Source: Didymella arachidicola
Lineage: Eukaryota; Ascomycota; Dothideomycetes; Pleosporales; Didymellaceae
Reading direction: 5' to 3'
Length of the DNA stretch: 64,000 nt
Assembly: GCA_016630955.3 (NCBI GenBank)
Contig: CM049989.1
Span: 1,488,001-1,552,000, forward strand
Below, piece after piece: positions 1-11,500 of the stretch (positions are counted from its first letter, which is position 1; each line of letters opens with the position of its first letter). The notes under the pieces were generated by a model. The model worked only from the letters and a program-made list of their open reading frames with translations, searched no databases and was not told the origin of the DNA. A program made the position numbers and the translations under genes.

Positions 1-2366
1 GAGGTACGACAGTTCGTCGAGAGACTCCCTGGAGCGGCCTAGCTTGAGGAGAATCTGCGCCTTGCGGAAGCGGGCTACAACGGATCGTGGGTCGAGGTTG
101 GCTGCATTTGAGTAGTGCAAAAGGGCGATGTCGAGCCTCTTCATTTTGTCGAAAACCTAAGAATCATCAGTCTTATACTTGTTGTCTCTGCGGGAGTACT
201 TACCATTCCCATCCTAACAACGATCATAGCATTATTAGGGTTGATCTGAGTCGCGGCCTTGAAGTGCTTCTCAGCAACATCGAATTTGCCCATTCTCTCG
301 TAGACGTTTCCAAGACCATACCAGCCGTTGTAATGCCTGTTGTCGGCTGTGATTGCGTACCGGTATGCTGTCATAGCCTTATCGTACTCTTCGTTGGCTA
401 TGTGCTCGTGACCTTGCAGAGTGAAAGCGTAAGCAAATTTGGGATCCAACTGCGTTGCTCTCTGGAAGCATTTGACTGCATCATCGTGTTGTCGCTCGAG
501 AGAAGACGCGTTACCAAGAGCGCACCACGCCTGCGGCGACAAACGATCCTGCTCGATCAACGTATGCGCCAGATGGCCCAATGCGACCTCGTCCTTGAGC
601 TGCCACAAAGCGTTTGAGTACACTTCCATGTGATCAAGCCACGAAGGTGCTTTCTCACGAATCTTCTTGAATACCTTCCCAGATTCCGCATACTGTGCGC
701 GTTCGTAATGTGCTTTTCCAATATGGGCAAGCACCCACGGTGTTTCACGCTGCGCAACCGGTACAGACGCAAATGCTTCCAGTGCTTTCACTGACTCGAA
801 GCAACTCAGATACCGGTAGCCGGACCCAATTCTGTGCAGTAAGTCCAACAGCCACTTCAGTGCCTCCTCCTCACGGCCAGTATCTGCTGAGGGAGCCGCC
901 TTTGGCAGCGGCGGCGGCGCTATCGCAGCCGCGCTCAGCGGCCTAACTTTGGGCTCCAACGGCTCTGTAGCATCGAGTGTAGGCTTTCGATTGCCGCTAA
1001 CAACTCGTCCTACGGTTGAGGTGGTTGCTATCCTTCCCTTCGTCCCGGTGGCCTTAACTCTTCGGAGCTCTCGTCGTTCTCTTGTATCCATATCTCTGGT
1101 AGGAGCAGGAGCAGGAGCAGGAGCAGGTAGCCGGTTCGTAGTTCGTGTGGATCCTATCGAGGTAATCGAGTTGAACAGCCGAGCACTCCTTCGCGGTGGT
1201 GCAGTTGTAGGGTCAATTGCGTGTTGCTGGGAAGCTTGAGTGTGTTGTGTGTGCGTAGAGTGGCCAGAGACAGTCCTCTTATGCCCGTTCTGGTTTGTTG
1301 GTCGAGGTATGTCCGTCTGCTCGCCGTCCGAAGGGTTGGTTTTCGTCCGCATTCTTGACATGATGGGCCGCATCTTCGGCGGGTCTTCCACAGCGGCGAA
1401 CGGCTGCATCCTAATCTTCCGCCCCGGCGCGTGCATGATTTCCACTGGACCATGCTCTGTCATGACTGGACCTCCGCCCTCGCCCATCATCAGATCGTCA
1501 TCATCGAAATCCTGACCATTAGCCACGGGGGTTTCCGCGTTGTGGTATCGCCCGTTCGATGCTGCATTCCTGCCGTTGAGCTTCGAAAGCAGGTTGGTTC
1601 CTCCCATGCTAAGTCCTCCGTCTCCGCGCGGTCGCGTTGACGGATTGAAAGGATCATCGTCAGGTTTCGAAACGAAGGGGTTATGACTGTCGGAAGCATC
1701 CTGAACCTGCGCTACGTGGTTATTCTGCGTCACCTGGGAGATCGATTCGAGCATGGCCGGGGTGATGTTGAAGACGTTCTGGGGTCGAACAACGGCGCCG
1801 ATGTCGCAAAGTCCAGTGAAAGCATCCCACATGAAGGAGTTCAGCTTCAGCGAGTCCACGTAGTATTCGATAGCCTTCTTGGTGTCGCCGTGCGCTGCCC
1901 AGAGTTTCCCCAGAAGACAGAAGCACGCTGCCGCGTCAGGCACATGCCGTCTAGAGGTGTCAGAATGTTTGTCTGATGTCAGTGTTAGGTTTCCCACATT
2001 AAAGTTCACTTCACACCGAGCGGACTTACTCCAGTGATTGCGCCCATGCCACAGTCCCCTGGCTTTCTCGAGCGCAGTGGCTCCAAGCTCGAAGCGCTCC
2101 AGGCTCATACATGCTTGCGCAAACACATGCACACAGCCCAAATGTTGCGCCTGCGCTGCCTTGGTCTTGGAGTGCTCGAACGCAGCTTTGTATCTTCCCA
2201 GTCGAAGGTTGCACAGGGCAAGCAGGTGCGCAGCGTCAGCGTTGCGTGTGTCGAGGGCGTGGAGGCGGCCGGCGAGGAAGAGCGCATTCTCTACAAATCC
2301 GTTGTCGAGGTGGTAGTATATGAGCTGTCGCAGCTGTGCGTTAACCGCCGAGGGCGGCGGCGACAT
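1..2366 (-). CDS. cdc27: Anaphase-promoting complex subunit Cdc27/APC3 (3' end outside window)
   Basis: TPR scaffold subunit of the anaphase-promoting complex, the nuclear ubiquitin ligase that drives mitotic exit; family names are Cdc27, BimA and Nuc2. The N-terminal TPR block (about residues 1-190, with LLGKLWAAHGDTKKAIEYY and LNSFMWDAFTGLCDIG) is followed by a low-complexity linker and a C-terminal TPR array (LDPKFAYAFTLQGHE, INPNNAMIVVRMGM). Two introns are inferred: 1973-2029 (57 nt; joins W to NKHSDTSRRHVPDA) and 157-203 (47 nt; joins RMGM to VFDKMKRLDIALLHYS). The reading frame stays open to base 1, so the C-terminus lies beyond the window. A GGAGCA microsatellite at 1101-1127 encodes an alternating Pro-Ala run in the linker. 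The gene is head-to-head with SND2. Confidence 0.93.
1101..1127. repeat. In-frame GGAGCA hexanucleotide microsatellite
   Basis: About four and a half copies of a six-base unit lie inside cdc27. On the coding strand they give PAPAPAPAP in the disordered linker between the two TPR blocks. The six-base period keeps frame, so copy-number changes would alter only linker length. Confidence 0.8.
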
Positions 2367-2933
2367 GGTTGGTGGAGGGAGAGAGTCGTGAACCGCGCCC
2401 AGGAGAGGTGGAGTTGAGAAAGACGGCGACGTTCACCAGAGTATAGGCATGAAGACGGCGGGACTTGGGGTCTATCGGGGCGTGGCGGGTGCGGGTGGTG
2501 GCGGCCGTGTCTCTTGGTGAAGGGCGATGTTGTGTTGCTAGGTGAAGCTTTCGGCGTGCTCGACAAAGCGAATTGGCAAACACAGCGGGCGCATCAAAGG
2601 TGAAGGCAGGAACGCGGGATTACCCCTACGGTGACATATCAAGAGGCAGCAAGGGTGCTGATCGCTGCAGGAGGGGCGCAAAGGGGAAAGGGGGTGTGGT
2701 GCTGTTCTGCGCGCGAACGTGAGTGATGCAGCGCTTGTGCTTGTTGTTTGGAAAGGTGAGAGTTGGCGCACAGGGCAGGCGCGAACGCGGCGGGATGCCT
2801 GCCACCTTCCGCCGCCATGACGATGCGCACACTGCACCTCCAGCACATCACCTGCAATTGCCTGTGGGCCAACCAAGCGTCGAGTCGCGTTTCCTTCTGA
2901 ATCACATATTCGATTGGAATAGCACTTGCCAAC
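2367..2933. promoter_or_regulatory. Shared divergent promoter region of cdc27 and SND2
   Basis: A 567-bp spacer separates the starts of two head-to-head genes. No convincing ORF is seen in it and no core motif could be assigned, so the promoter role is inferred from position only. Confidence 0.5.
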
Positions 2934-3563
2934 ATGGCGCAGGTACGTATCGTCTTCTCGTCATGTGCAATGTGGTTGGTGTCCAGTCTGCCCACGAAAG
3001 CCTGCCACCCATTACCCATGTCCCAGCCATGTCCTTACATCGCGTAGAAAGCCACCAAGACCCTGGCTGCCGCCAACACGCGCCGTCTGAATACCACACT
3101 CTACCTCACCCTCGCCTTCCATGGTCTCTTCTGGCTGCTCCGCGCCCTCATCTTCCGCTCTTCCTTCACGCGCCGCTCGCTGCTCCTCTACCTCTTCCTC
3201 TCTGCTCCGCAACTCTTGATTAATTTGCAATTCGAGCGTCTCTCGCGCCCTACACTGCTTCCGGATGGATCCATCAAGCGCGCCGGCGAAGATCTCGATG
3301 CACCCGGCCTAACAGAGTATATGTGGGATGTGACATACTGGACCTATGGATGTGTGGCATTGGCAGCCTTCTTTGGCGACTGGATGTGGTGGGGCATGCT
3401 GGTTGTGCCTCTTTACAGTGTATATTCGCTATATGGAGTGTACAGCGGCTTCAGGGGCGCCGGTTATCAAGATGCTGCTGGCGTGCCACAGCCAGGCCCA
3501 GCGCAGAGCAAAAGGCAGGCGAAGATCGAAAAGAGGGGTGGACAGAAGGTTTCGTACAGGTGA
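2934..3563 (+). CDS. snd2: SRP-independent targeting protein SND2 / TMEM208 family
   Basis: ER membrane protein of the SND pathway, which inserts membrane proteins independently of the signal recognition particle. The spliced product is 174 aa. A three-codon first exon (MAQ) is followed by a 105-nt intron (2943-3047), then KATKTLAAANTRR leads into hydrophobic segments (YLTLAFHGLFWLLRALIF; SLLLYLFLSAPQLLI; a long Trp-rich stretch YWTYGCVALAAFFGDWMWWG) and a basic tail (QSKRQAKIEKRGGQK). Length and layout fit the TMEM208/SND2 family. The tiny first exon is supported by perfect frame continuity and by the family's conserved N-terminus. Confidence 0.9.
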
Positions 3564-3956
3564 GGTGTACAAAGATAGCATGGAAGTGCCCGTACTGCCT
3601 TGCCGAGTGCGGATTGGCGCGGTTGGCGCGCCCACTGGTTGCATTACGGATGCTGGCAAAAGGTTGACTTGAAGGAGACAAGCGCTGTCCGACGTCAGGA
3701 TGGTACAAGACACGGGTGTGAGAAGAACAGGCCAGGAGACTGCATGTCACAGAATGACATAGTGGGAGTCTGGGAGGCGAACAGTCATGGGCCGTGGAAG
3801 ACGGAAAAAATGGACGAGTGGTGAACATAAGACGTAGGTATATTGCTCAAAATGCCAAACGCAGGCATCTCTGCCGATGCATGCCCGGGCTCCAAATGCT
3901 TCCGTATGCTACATGTGGTACAGACACAGACAATAAAGTTACATAGCGTACAAACT
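3564..3956. other. Convergent intergenic spacer
   Basis: About 390 bp between the 3' ends of SND2 and mS45; presumably holds both 3' untranslated regions. No gene seen. Confidence 0.5.
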
Positions 3957-5403
3957 TCACGCTTCGACCTTGGTGGGGATCTTGACTTGGCCCTTCTTGC
4001 GGTCCTGGTGAGGGAGACCATATCTCCAGCCAACACCCCTCGCGTCTCTCCCATTGCGACCCGCGCTCTCGACGCTGATATCCTTGAAGACGAAGTCCCA
4101 CCTCCTCTGAGGGACAACTTTCTGTGCGTGGATCTCGGCCTGCCTGGCCTCTTCCTCCTTCTTCTTCTGTGCTGTCTCCACAGCGAAGCGCTCCTCTGCA
4201 AGCCTGCGGCGCTCGTCGAAGCTCAGACCCGAGGCAAGCTCACGTTCAGCCTTCACCAGCTCGGGATGGGGAATGCGCTCGTCTGCAGGCAGCAGGCTGT
4301 TGTCGAAAGCCTTGCCGGCGTCTTCACGAGTGAAGTGCCTCGACTCGGCGACGGGTACCCAGAGCTGCTGACGGGTCGCAGGGTGGACGATCAAGTCGTT
4401 AATAGGCTCGTGCACAACGGGCCGCTTGTCCCTGTTTCTGCGTTTTGATGTGTCGATGTACGGAGTTGTAGGCAGCATCTCAAGCACTGCCTTGGAGTAG
4501 GGCATGGCCAAGGTTTTACCCTGTTGTACAGTCAGCGCGGATCGGAAGCGTAACTGTATTTTGAATACAAAGTGCTTGTTGACGTTCAGCAGAAGCAAAG
4601 CTCCTGTTTATACTGTGTAGCCATGTAGTTGTCCTAAAGACTAATCGAATTTTATAATGTCTCATCATGTCGCTGCTGGGGAGGGAAGATAAAGGCAGAA
4701 TGTGAGAACATACCTGTGCAACCCATTCCTTCTCCATTTGCTTGAGGCGTACAACCGCACCGACACGCTCATTGCTGACACCGAACTCGACACTAGCAAG
4801 TGATACGGTTGCTCCGTCGCGCTTTACACGCTGGTAGATGGCTTCTCGCAGATCTTCGCTGAGAACTGGCTGACTGCGGAAGTACTGGTTCAGGGGAAAG
4901 GGACGCAGATCCTCTTGCGTCTCTGGCGGTAGTACTGTATCGTCCTGCTTATCGTCCTGTTTCTCTACCTGCTTCTCGGTCTGCTCCTTACGGGCTGCGT
5001 CCTCTAATGCCTCGAGTGACTCTTGCCCCTCTGGTGTTGTTGTTTCCTCTGCCGACGCGGCGGCTTCATTTGTAGTCTCCGTCAACTTCGTCTCGCCGGG
5101 CTCCTGTGGCTTCACTGCTCCTCGCTGATACCCAGGTCCTGCACGAACCAAGTTGCCATACTTGTCATACGCTCCGAGGTAGTTGGTCGATGAAGGCAGA
5201 GGCTCCTTCAGTTGCTTGCCCGGGCCATTGAGCCACTCATAAAACCTCCGCCGCCGTAATGTGACTTGTTGACATGGAGTCTGTGAGAATTGACGCGATG
5301 ACGACGTGTTATGTGTGATGGTCTGCGGTCGTGTGCATGAGGATTGGCTTGGAACAGGCCGCGGCAGGGAGGCAAATTTGGAGGAGCGTATCCGAGGAGG
5401 CAT
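3957..5403 (-). CDS. bot1: Mitochondrial small ribosomal subunit protein mS45 (Bot1/Mrps35 family)
   Basis: Component of the fungal mitoribosomal small subunit, related to fission yeast Bot1 and budding yeast Mrps35. The spliced product is 417 aa, with one 193-nt intron (4521-4713) joining EKEWVAQ to GKTLAMPYSKAVLEMLP. The N-terminus is rich in Arg, Ser and Thr with few acids, as expected for mitochondrial import. The family core runs from PFPLNQYFRSQPVLSEDLR through RVGAVVRLKQMEKEWVAQ to VVPQRRWDFVFKDISVESAGRN without the middle parts being repeated here. The chosen start is the ATG at 5403 (MPPRIRSS); an in-frame ATG 15 bases upstream (5418) is possible. The acidic Glu/Thr-rich stretch around residues 100-170 is probably disordered. 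Confidence 0.88.
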
Positions 5404-6814
5404 ATTTATCTGAGCCAATGCTATCGCATCGATGTATTATGTGTTCGCAGGACAGAAAGAGACGAGAGCAGAGCGCGTGGGACTGCGATGTGGTATGAAG
5501 CTCTGGACACGAGCATGCAGAAAAGTTACATTTGAGCTAGTTTCGCGCTAGGTGTGCTCACGTGATATGACCCAAAATGCACAACGCGCTCCATCCTCTG
5601 GCAGCGAAATTAATCACATAGCATAGGATAGCTGGTGGAGTAGAGACTTTTCATTCATGTAATTCCAGTCGATACGGCCTTTCACATATTGACTGTACGA
5701 GCAGGGTAGGGCGCAGATCGGCGCACATCTCCCGCAGTCTTTCGATGCTTGCATGTATCCGTGATAGTCTTGTACGACCATATGCAAGGGCGGGCGATCC
5801 TTTGACATACCACATGGCTACCCGATGGTGGCATTCTGAGACGTTGACTCCTGATTCCGTAGCACCCCGGTAATTGTTAGAAGACCGTGAGGGGATCTGT
5901 CGATCTGTAGCAGCAGTTCAACGCCGCCAGATTGTGCGCAGCCGCGACTCACACCACAGCTCACACGTCGTAGCACAATGACTTGTATTAGATAGTGTCA
6001 TGGCGAATGTTGCTCTATCAAGCCACATGAAGCAACCCAAAATGGTTGATGTATAGCAGATTACCAGCCCAGGGAATGAAAGGCCGTTACAACAGAAGTC
6101 AGAGACCGAAGTCCAAGTAAATGCTTGTCAAATCCAGGTATAAGTGTAGTGACAGAATAAGGGCCAGCTCCTAGTATGCTGCAGACTTCGCAATGCAATT
6201 GTAGACGAACAAAGAGGGGTGTGCAAAAACAGGGAACTCGGAAGAAGGTAAGATCGTGACAGCAGATCTCCAACAGACTGCCATCTGTCGGTCCGGCCAA
6301 CGTATGGAAGATTGTACGCAGTCTAGTGACGATTCCATCGTTGCCAAGAAAGAAAACATTTCAAAGTCACAAGTACGAGTTGAGGCAACTATACCAATGT
6401 CAACCCAGTCACATTCGCTCTCCCGAATGCCGACCAGACAACAGACACTGGCAGTGATGAATGCCCACAACCTGGGCAAAAAGGGGGAAAAGAAAAATAC
6501 AACCTCTTCGAACGCCTCTCCGTGCAGACCGTGTAGCCAATTAGCAAACGCACAAGGGGGAATCATCGCTGTATGCTGGAAGGAAGTCCATGCCCAAAGG
6601 ACACAGCAGCCCTAAAGGAAGTCCCGCGCCTATACCCATGCCCTAGCATAAATGAGAAAATGAAACCAGATTCAACCAAAACTCAACACCTCGCAATGTT
6701 ACCGAAGTGACAGGATATAACGCAACAAATATGCAGCATACATCCGACGTATGCTTAATGATCGATGCACCCCAAACTCCTCATCAATCATCGGCAGCAT
6801 CGACCAAGTCGTGT
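5404..6814. other. Intergenic region without a recognised gene
   Basis: About 1.4 kb between the mS45 start and the whi3-like stop codon. Short ORFs occur on both strands, but none has family resemblance or consistent splice structure. It probably holds the mS45 promoter and a long 3' UTR of the whi3-like gene. Confidence 0.5.
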
Positions 6815-8539
6815 TCAACGACCCATCATGTAAGCGGAGTAACTTCCGCTCATGTTTCCGAAGCTGTTTCCGCCTGTGGCCATGGGTTGGCGCATGCCGC
6901 TGGACATCTCATTCGGTCCCATGCCAAAGCCACCGTTGGCGTACATGCCGAAACTATTGTTCCCATTGGTGTGAGTCTGACTCGCGAGGCCAGGAGGAGC
7001 TGATAAGCCGGGAGGTGGACCGGTCGCTGTGGAAAAGCCAGGGGGAGCTCCGACGCCCCCTCCAAATCCGGAAAGTGGAGTGCTTGGTGTGATGGAAGAA
7101 GCAGACCCCATGCTGGCATGCTGCCCGCTGCGAACACCAAGAGGGTTCTTGGAGAAGCTTAGCCTGATACCGCCCTTAACGCTGTTGTGCAACATGTATC
7201 CGTATAGCTCGTTCAGAGCCTTGGTAGCGAAGGAGGTATCCTCAAATTCTACGAAACACATTGGACCATTTTGCTTTGTGCGGAAACACAAACGCTTGTA
7301 ACCACGCTGCTTGGAGAATACGGCCTTGAGCTCATCCTCAGAAGTGTCCATTGGCAAGTTTCCAACGTACAGAGTGTTGCACGGTGGATTCTGATCAGCG
7401 GGGTTGACGGGAGGATATGTTGGCCGAGCAAAGTGCGATGAAAACTGCTGAAAGCCCGTATTGGGGCCGTTGCTCAAAGCAGACGGCACATTGTGCGGAG
7501 ACATGGCTGAGAGACCTGGTCCAGGCGATTGCATGGTAGCAGCTGATCGTGGGGATGCGTAATTGTTCAATGGCGGCGAGCCCATGCCACTGACGCTGTT
7601 TGTGTTCAGCGACAAGGACGCGAAACGGGATACTGGGATCGATGGGTTCGGATTCGTCGCTCTGCGAGACACGTTGGACTGAGCAGAAGGACCTCCGGTG
7701 GCGTATCCAATGGATTCGTTGAGCAGATCATTGTCGTCGTCAGCCTCATCATTAATGACAGACTTTCCCAAATTGCGGCTTGCAAATGTGGCTTGCACAG
7801 GTGATGTCGGCGAGAAGAGGTTGGACACTCCGAATTCTCCGTTGCCAAGACCTGGGGTTCCATTGGGTGGGGACATCTTCTCCATATTTTGGAAAGTCCC
7901 ATTGTATCGCGAGGATTGACGACCATTTGAGGTCGCGCCGGCGATCCCGGTTGAGGAAGCGATGGATCCATGTCGTGCAGATCCGCTATCGACAGTGTTG
8001 CGCCGCGAGCCAATAGCGCCGCCTAGGCCATCTTGCAGTACCTCAACGATCAAGGTCGCGTCCTTGGTAGCATTGCGCTTACCATTGAGAAGATCGCGCG
8101 CCTCTTTTGCGCCCTCGTAGGTCTGGAAGTAAGCGATAGCAGAAGCAAAACCCTTGTCGTCGGGGAAACGAGAATGCGGGACCATTTCGCAATCGACAAG
8201 ATCCTTTGCGAAAAGTAGAATGTTGCGCACAGCCTCTTTATCGCTGTTGCTGGGCAGCTTGCGCAAGAAAATAGCATGTCGAGTCTTGCTGTCTGGTGTC
8301 GAGTCGGCTTCACCGAAAGAGAGCATGGAAATTCCGTTGCGCTCAGCTGGCCGGCGCTCGCCAATAGCGCCGTTCATGTTGTATGTGTGGGACGACGAAA
8401 AGGCGTCTGCGGTCATGGTGTTCTGTGGGAACAGCTTCGGTGGCGATGACGAGTTGGAGCTGCTGAGTGACCCGTGAAGAAACGGGCTGTTAGAGACGTT
8501 CGAAGGGCTTGTGCTGCTAGGACTAGGCCCACCGGCCAT
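6815..8539 (-). CDS. whi3: Whi3-like RNA-binding protein
   Basis: Single-exon 574-aa protein resembling Whi3/Whi4, cytoplasmic RNA-binding proteins that retain cyclin mRNAs and, in filamentous fungi, help position transcripts and nuclear division. An RRM-like fold lies at about residues 87-168 (AIFLRKLPSN). The canonical C-terminal RRM is at about 388-465, with RNP2 LYVGNL (390-395) and RNP1-like GPMCFVEF (425-432), ending in RLSFSKNPLGVR, which is typical of Whi3. Low-complexity Ser/Asn/Gly/Pro segments flank both domains, as expected for a condensate-forming protein. No intron is needed. More than 5 kb upstream lacks genes, so a long leader is likely. Confidence 0.88.
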   Translation of the reverse strand: MAGGPSPSSTSPSNVSNSPFLHGSLSSSNSSSPPKLFPQNTMTADAFSSSHTYNMNGAIGERRPAERNGISMLSFGEADSTPDSKTRHAIFLRKLPSNSDKEAVRNILLFAKDLVDCEMVPHSRFPDDKGFASAIAYFQTYEGAKEARDLLNGKRNATKDATLIVEVLQDGLGGAIGSRRNTVDSGSARHGSIASSTGIAGATSNGRQSSRYNGTFQNMEKMSPPNGTPGLGNGEFGVSNLFSPTSPVQATFASRNLGKSVINDEADDDNDLLNESIGYATGGPSAQSNVSRRATNPNPSIPVSRFASLSLNTNSVSGMGSPPLNNYASPRSAATMQSPGPGLSAMSPHNVPSALSNGPNTGFQQFSSHFARPTYPPVNPADQNPPCNTLYVGNLPMDTSEDELKAVFSKQRGYKRLCFRTKQNGPMCFVEFEDTSFATKALNELYGYMLHNSVKGGIRLSFSKNPLGVRSGQHASMGSASSITPSTPLSGFGGGVGAPPGFSTATGPPPGLSAPPGLASQTHTNGNNSFGMYANGGFGMGPNEMSSGMRQPMATGGNSFGNMSGSYSAYMMGR

Positions 8540-11500
8540 TATTCCTTTGTCGTTGGAATATCGTGGCGGCTGTGGTCAGGACAAAGAAAGCGTCGTTGGA
8601 TGCGAGTCAAACCGGGCGGCGAAGACCAATGCAGTGAGTCGACGGTGACGACCCAGATGTGGCTGGTCTCGGATCGCGTAGTTGGAAGGTCGAATGTAGA
8701 TAAGGGTGATGCCTGGGGGTAAAACAGCTTCGAAACGTAGTTATGCCCGGGTCGAGTCTTGACGGGCGCGAACAGTCGCAAAGGCGCAGGCGCACGTGTA
8801 TGGCTGAGCGATTGGCGCCGTGCAGTAAAAGAATTACGGGCGTCGATGCCGTCGTGGAAATACTGATGTTGTGCGCGTAGCGGCTGCGCAGGTGGATGCA
8901 GTCGTCCGTACGGTGGCTACTGGGCTGGCTTGGAGGAGCGAAGCAATGCGACGACGTCTGAGCACTGGGGGGTCCCGGCCTGATATGAGACCAGGCTCCG
9001 TGGTGGAAAACGAAAGCTGGAGCTGATGCGCTAACCGGCAAGCGGGTCAGCGAGGAATGCGCCGGCAGCGAGGGCCTCCGGGCTGCAATGGACAGTGGGT
9101 GCGGTAGGGCAGAGAGGCAGCGACGCAGCAATGGAGCGATGTAGAGAGTGGGTGGTGCGGCCGGTGCATGCAAAGTGCAGCGGATGCAGAGGAGGTTATT
9201 TGGGGGGTGCGGACTCGAGAGCTGGTGGCTCAGGCGCTGGGCTGCACGCTCGGATCGCTGGGCTGGTCGAGGGCTCCAAGGTACCGCGCAAGCCAATCGG
9301 GGCGGCAGCAAGGGTGCGGGAGAGTCTATCTTCCAGCAGGCCGGCAGTCCAGCAGTCCAGTCGTGGGGTGGCAGCAGCTTCTCCGCGCGGCAGTGAGTTC
9401 AGCACAGCGCGGCAGAGCAGAGCATCTGACAAGGACAGAGGGAGGGAGGAACGGCACGGTGCAGGACAGGCAGGTGTGGGTGTGGGAAGGAGAGGTTCGG
9501 TGGAAACAGCAGACGGGGCGCTCTTGCTAAAAGCGACATCACCCATGGGCAGGCGCGTTGGGACTGGTGCTGTGGGCTTGACCCGGAACCCTTGAGCAGC
9601 ACCGCGACCACCGCGGGCCTAAGCTGATTCGGCTGCGCGAGAGCTCCAAGCATCTGCAGCGCCGTCAGTCGCACAGGTACCGCGACAGTCGTGTGCGATA
9701 GCGTACTACGAAGCCGCCCGCCGTGGATGGCAGGCCTGCTCGCCGTACTCGCCGTGCTGTGCGGCGCGCCTGCCCTCTGCTCGACGCGTGCTGTGCCTGC
9801 TGCGCCCGTCTCACCACCACACGCGTGCCGCGAGACAATGCTCTGTCCGCGACGCTTGGAGGCCTCTGCGCGGCACAGAGCGAGCGCTCGGCCATAATCA
9901 AAGCCAAATAAAGGACGACTACGGCCTCCAACCTTGCTCAAGGTTCAAGAACCACTTTGGACTCTGCCCTCCCGCTGCCGCCATGCTGAGCGATCTTTGG
10001 GCAAGACTGCGCCGGTAGAGGGCTGCCCTCCTACTGGCTGGCTGCCCAGATGCTCTATCGACCTTGACGACAGCTGCGGAGCCCAACGACGCTGCATTTT
10101 GGCCCGCAGCGTGGGATGATGAGCGCCGCCGTGTCATCTGCAAGCCCAGATGCCGTTGCTTCTTCGCACAACATCGTTGCTGCCGTCGCCCTTGCGCTGC
10201 GCGCTCCCTGTTGCTGAGGAGGCTCTGCTGCTCACCACCCCCTCTGCTGCCTACGTCTGCATTCAGCACATCCCTGTTCATGCACGTTGGCCAGGAAGCT
10301 TTCAGACTATCGCAAGCGGCATTTTGCGGGTGCAGACAACGCTCATCACAAGCAATCGGTCCTGCTCCGAATCCACAGGGCGTCTCTCTCAGCTGCTAAC
10401 GTAACGACGGCTCACCGCGTCTGTGGGAAAGTGGCCATGGCCGCTTTTGTGGCCTGCTAACCGGCCCTCTGGTGCTGAAGTGCCGGGATGCGAACGGCGA
10501 ATCACAGTCTCGGGCCTGGTTTCGAGGAGATTAGCCTTCCTGCGCCCAGGGAGTGGGACTCCTCAGTGATTCACGCCTAGACTCGAACCACTATTCATGG
10601 GCAATCGCTGCAAGCTCACACAGGCGTTGCCTTCGTCAGTCAGCTGCACCTCTTCCTGCGACATGGGCGGCAAATAATCGATGAATGTGTGTGTGTGCAA
10701 AGTCCGCAGACAATGACTGCGGGGTGTCAAACCCTACTAGACAAAGTTCCGAGCATGCCTGCGACTTCATAAGTATGATCTGTGGCAGTCAAGATGCAGG
10801 CGGGGACCGTGTCCGCCAATCACGGCAGACCGAGAAAACTGCATCTCGGTATGCCGAAACCTGAAATCCACCTTATCCGGCTCTGCTCTAAAGCAAGCCT
10901 GTTGTCTCTGTCGTGGGCCTAATCGACATAGGCAGTGCACAAATGCATGCAGAGACCCTTTAAAGCAGCACACGGCTTGAAGAACCCGGTTGCTGGCCCT
11001 CAAGCTTAGCGCGCCATACACGCTCACCTGGCCATCACGCAACAGGTACCCTACCGCCGAGTCGTACGAGAGAAGGCACCACTCCCGAACAAGAGGCACA
11101 CTTTTTCGTATGCCTATATGACTCGACCCTTATAGCGTCTATGAAACACCGCCACGTGGTTCCACCTGCTATCATATCAGCCCATCATGAAGTCTGAAAG
11201 ACCAGCCCGTTCGGGTACACAATGTTGGAGTACAACATCAGTAGGAGCAGTCGCTCCGTCGGATTGTACAAATGACACACCCAGTCTCAGCAATCTCGCG
11301 AGCACCGACAGCACGTGTGCTCACATGCCAACGTGTCCGACATCGACTATACGACGATCGCCAACATGGACATACGCACACCGTTGTGTGTAACTATGGC
11401 TCGAGTCATTATCCAGCTCAAGACACCAAAGGTCGGCTGTCAAAACCGAGCTGACCCTGTTTCGGCCTTATCGATTTCAGCACTACTATTCGTAGAACTT

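Noticed and set aside
3843..4448. 201-codon plus-strand ORF
   Set aside because: Shadow of the mS45 second exon on the opposite strand.
8607..9311. 234-codon minus-strand ORF upstream of whi3
   Set aside because: Low-complexity Ser/Pro/His/Arg sequence in likely whi3 leader or promoter; overlapping plus-strand frames are also open, as expected in GC-rich DNA.
9399..9941. 180-codon minus-strand ORF in the GC-rich stretch
   Set aside because: Composition is Arg/Ala/Ser/Pro noise and it overlaps other equally long frames; no domain or splice support.
10561..10620. Possible second tRNA suggested by a B-box-like TCGAACCA
   Set aside because: Read on the minus strand, the T stem does not pair and no acceptor stem or anticodon arm can be formed.
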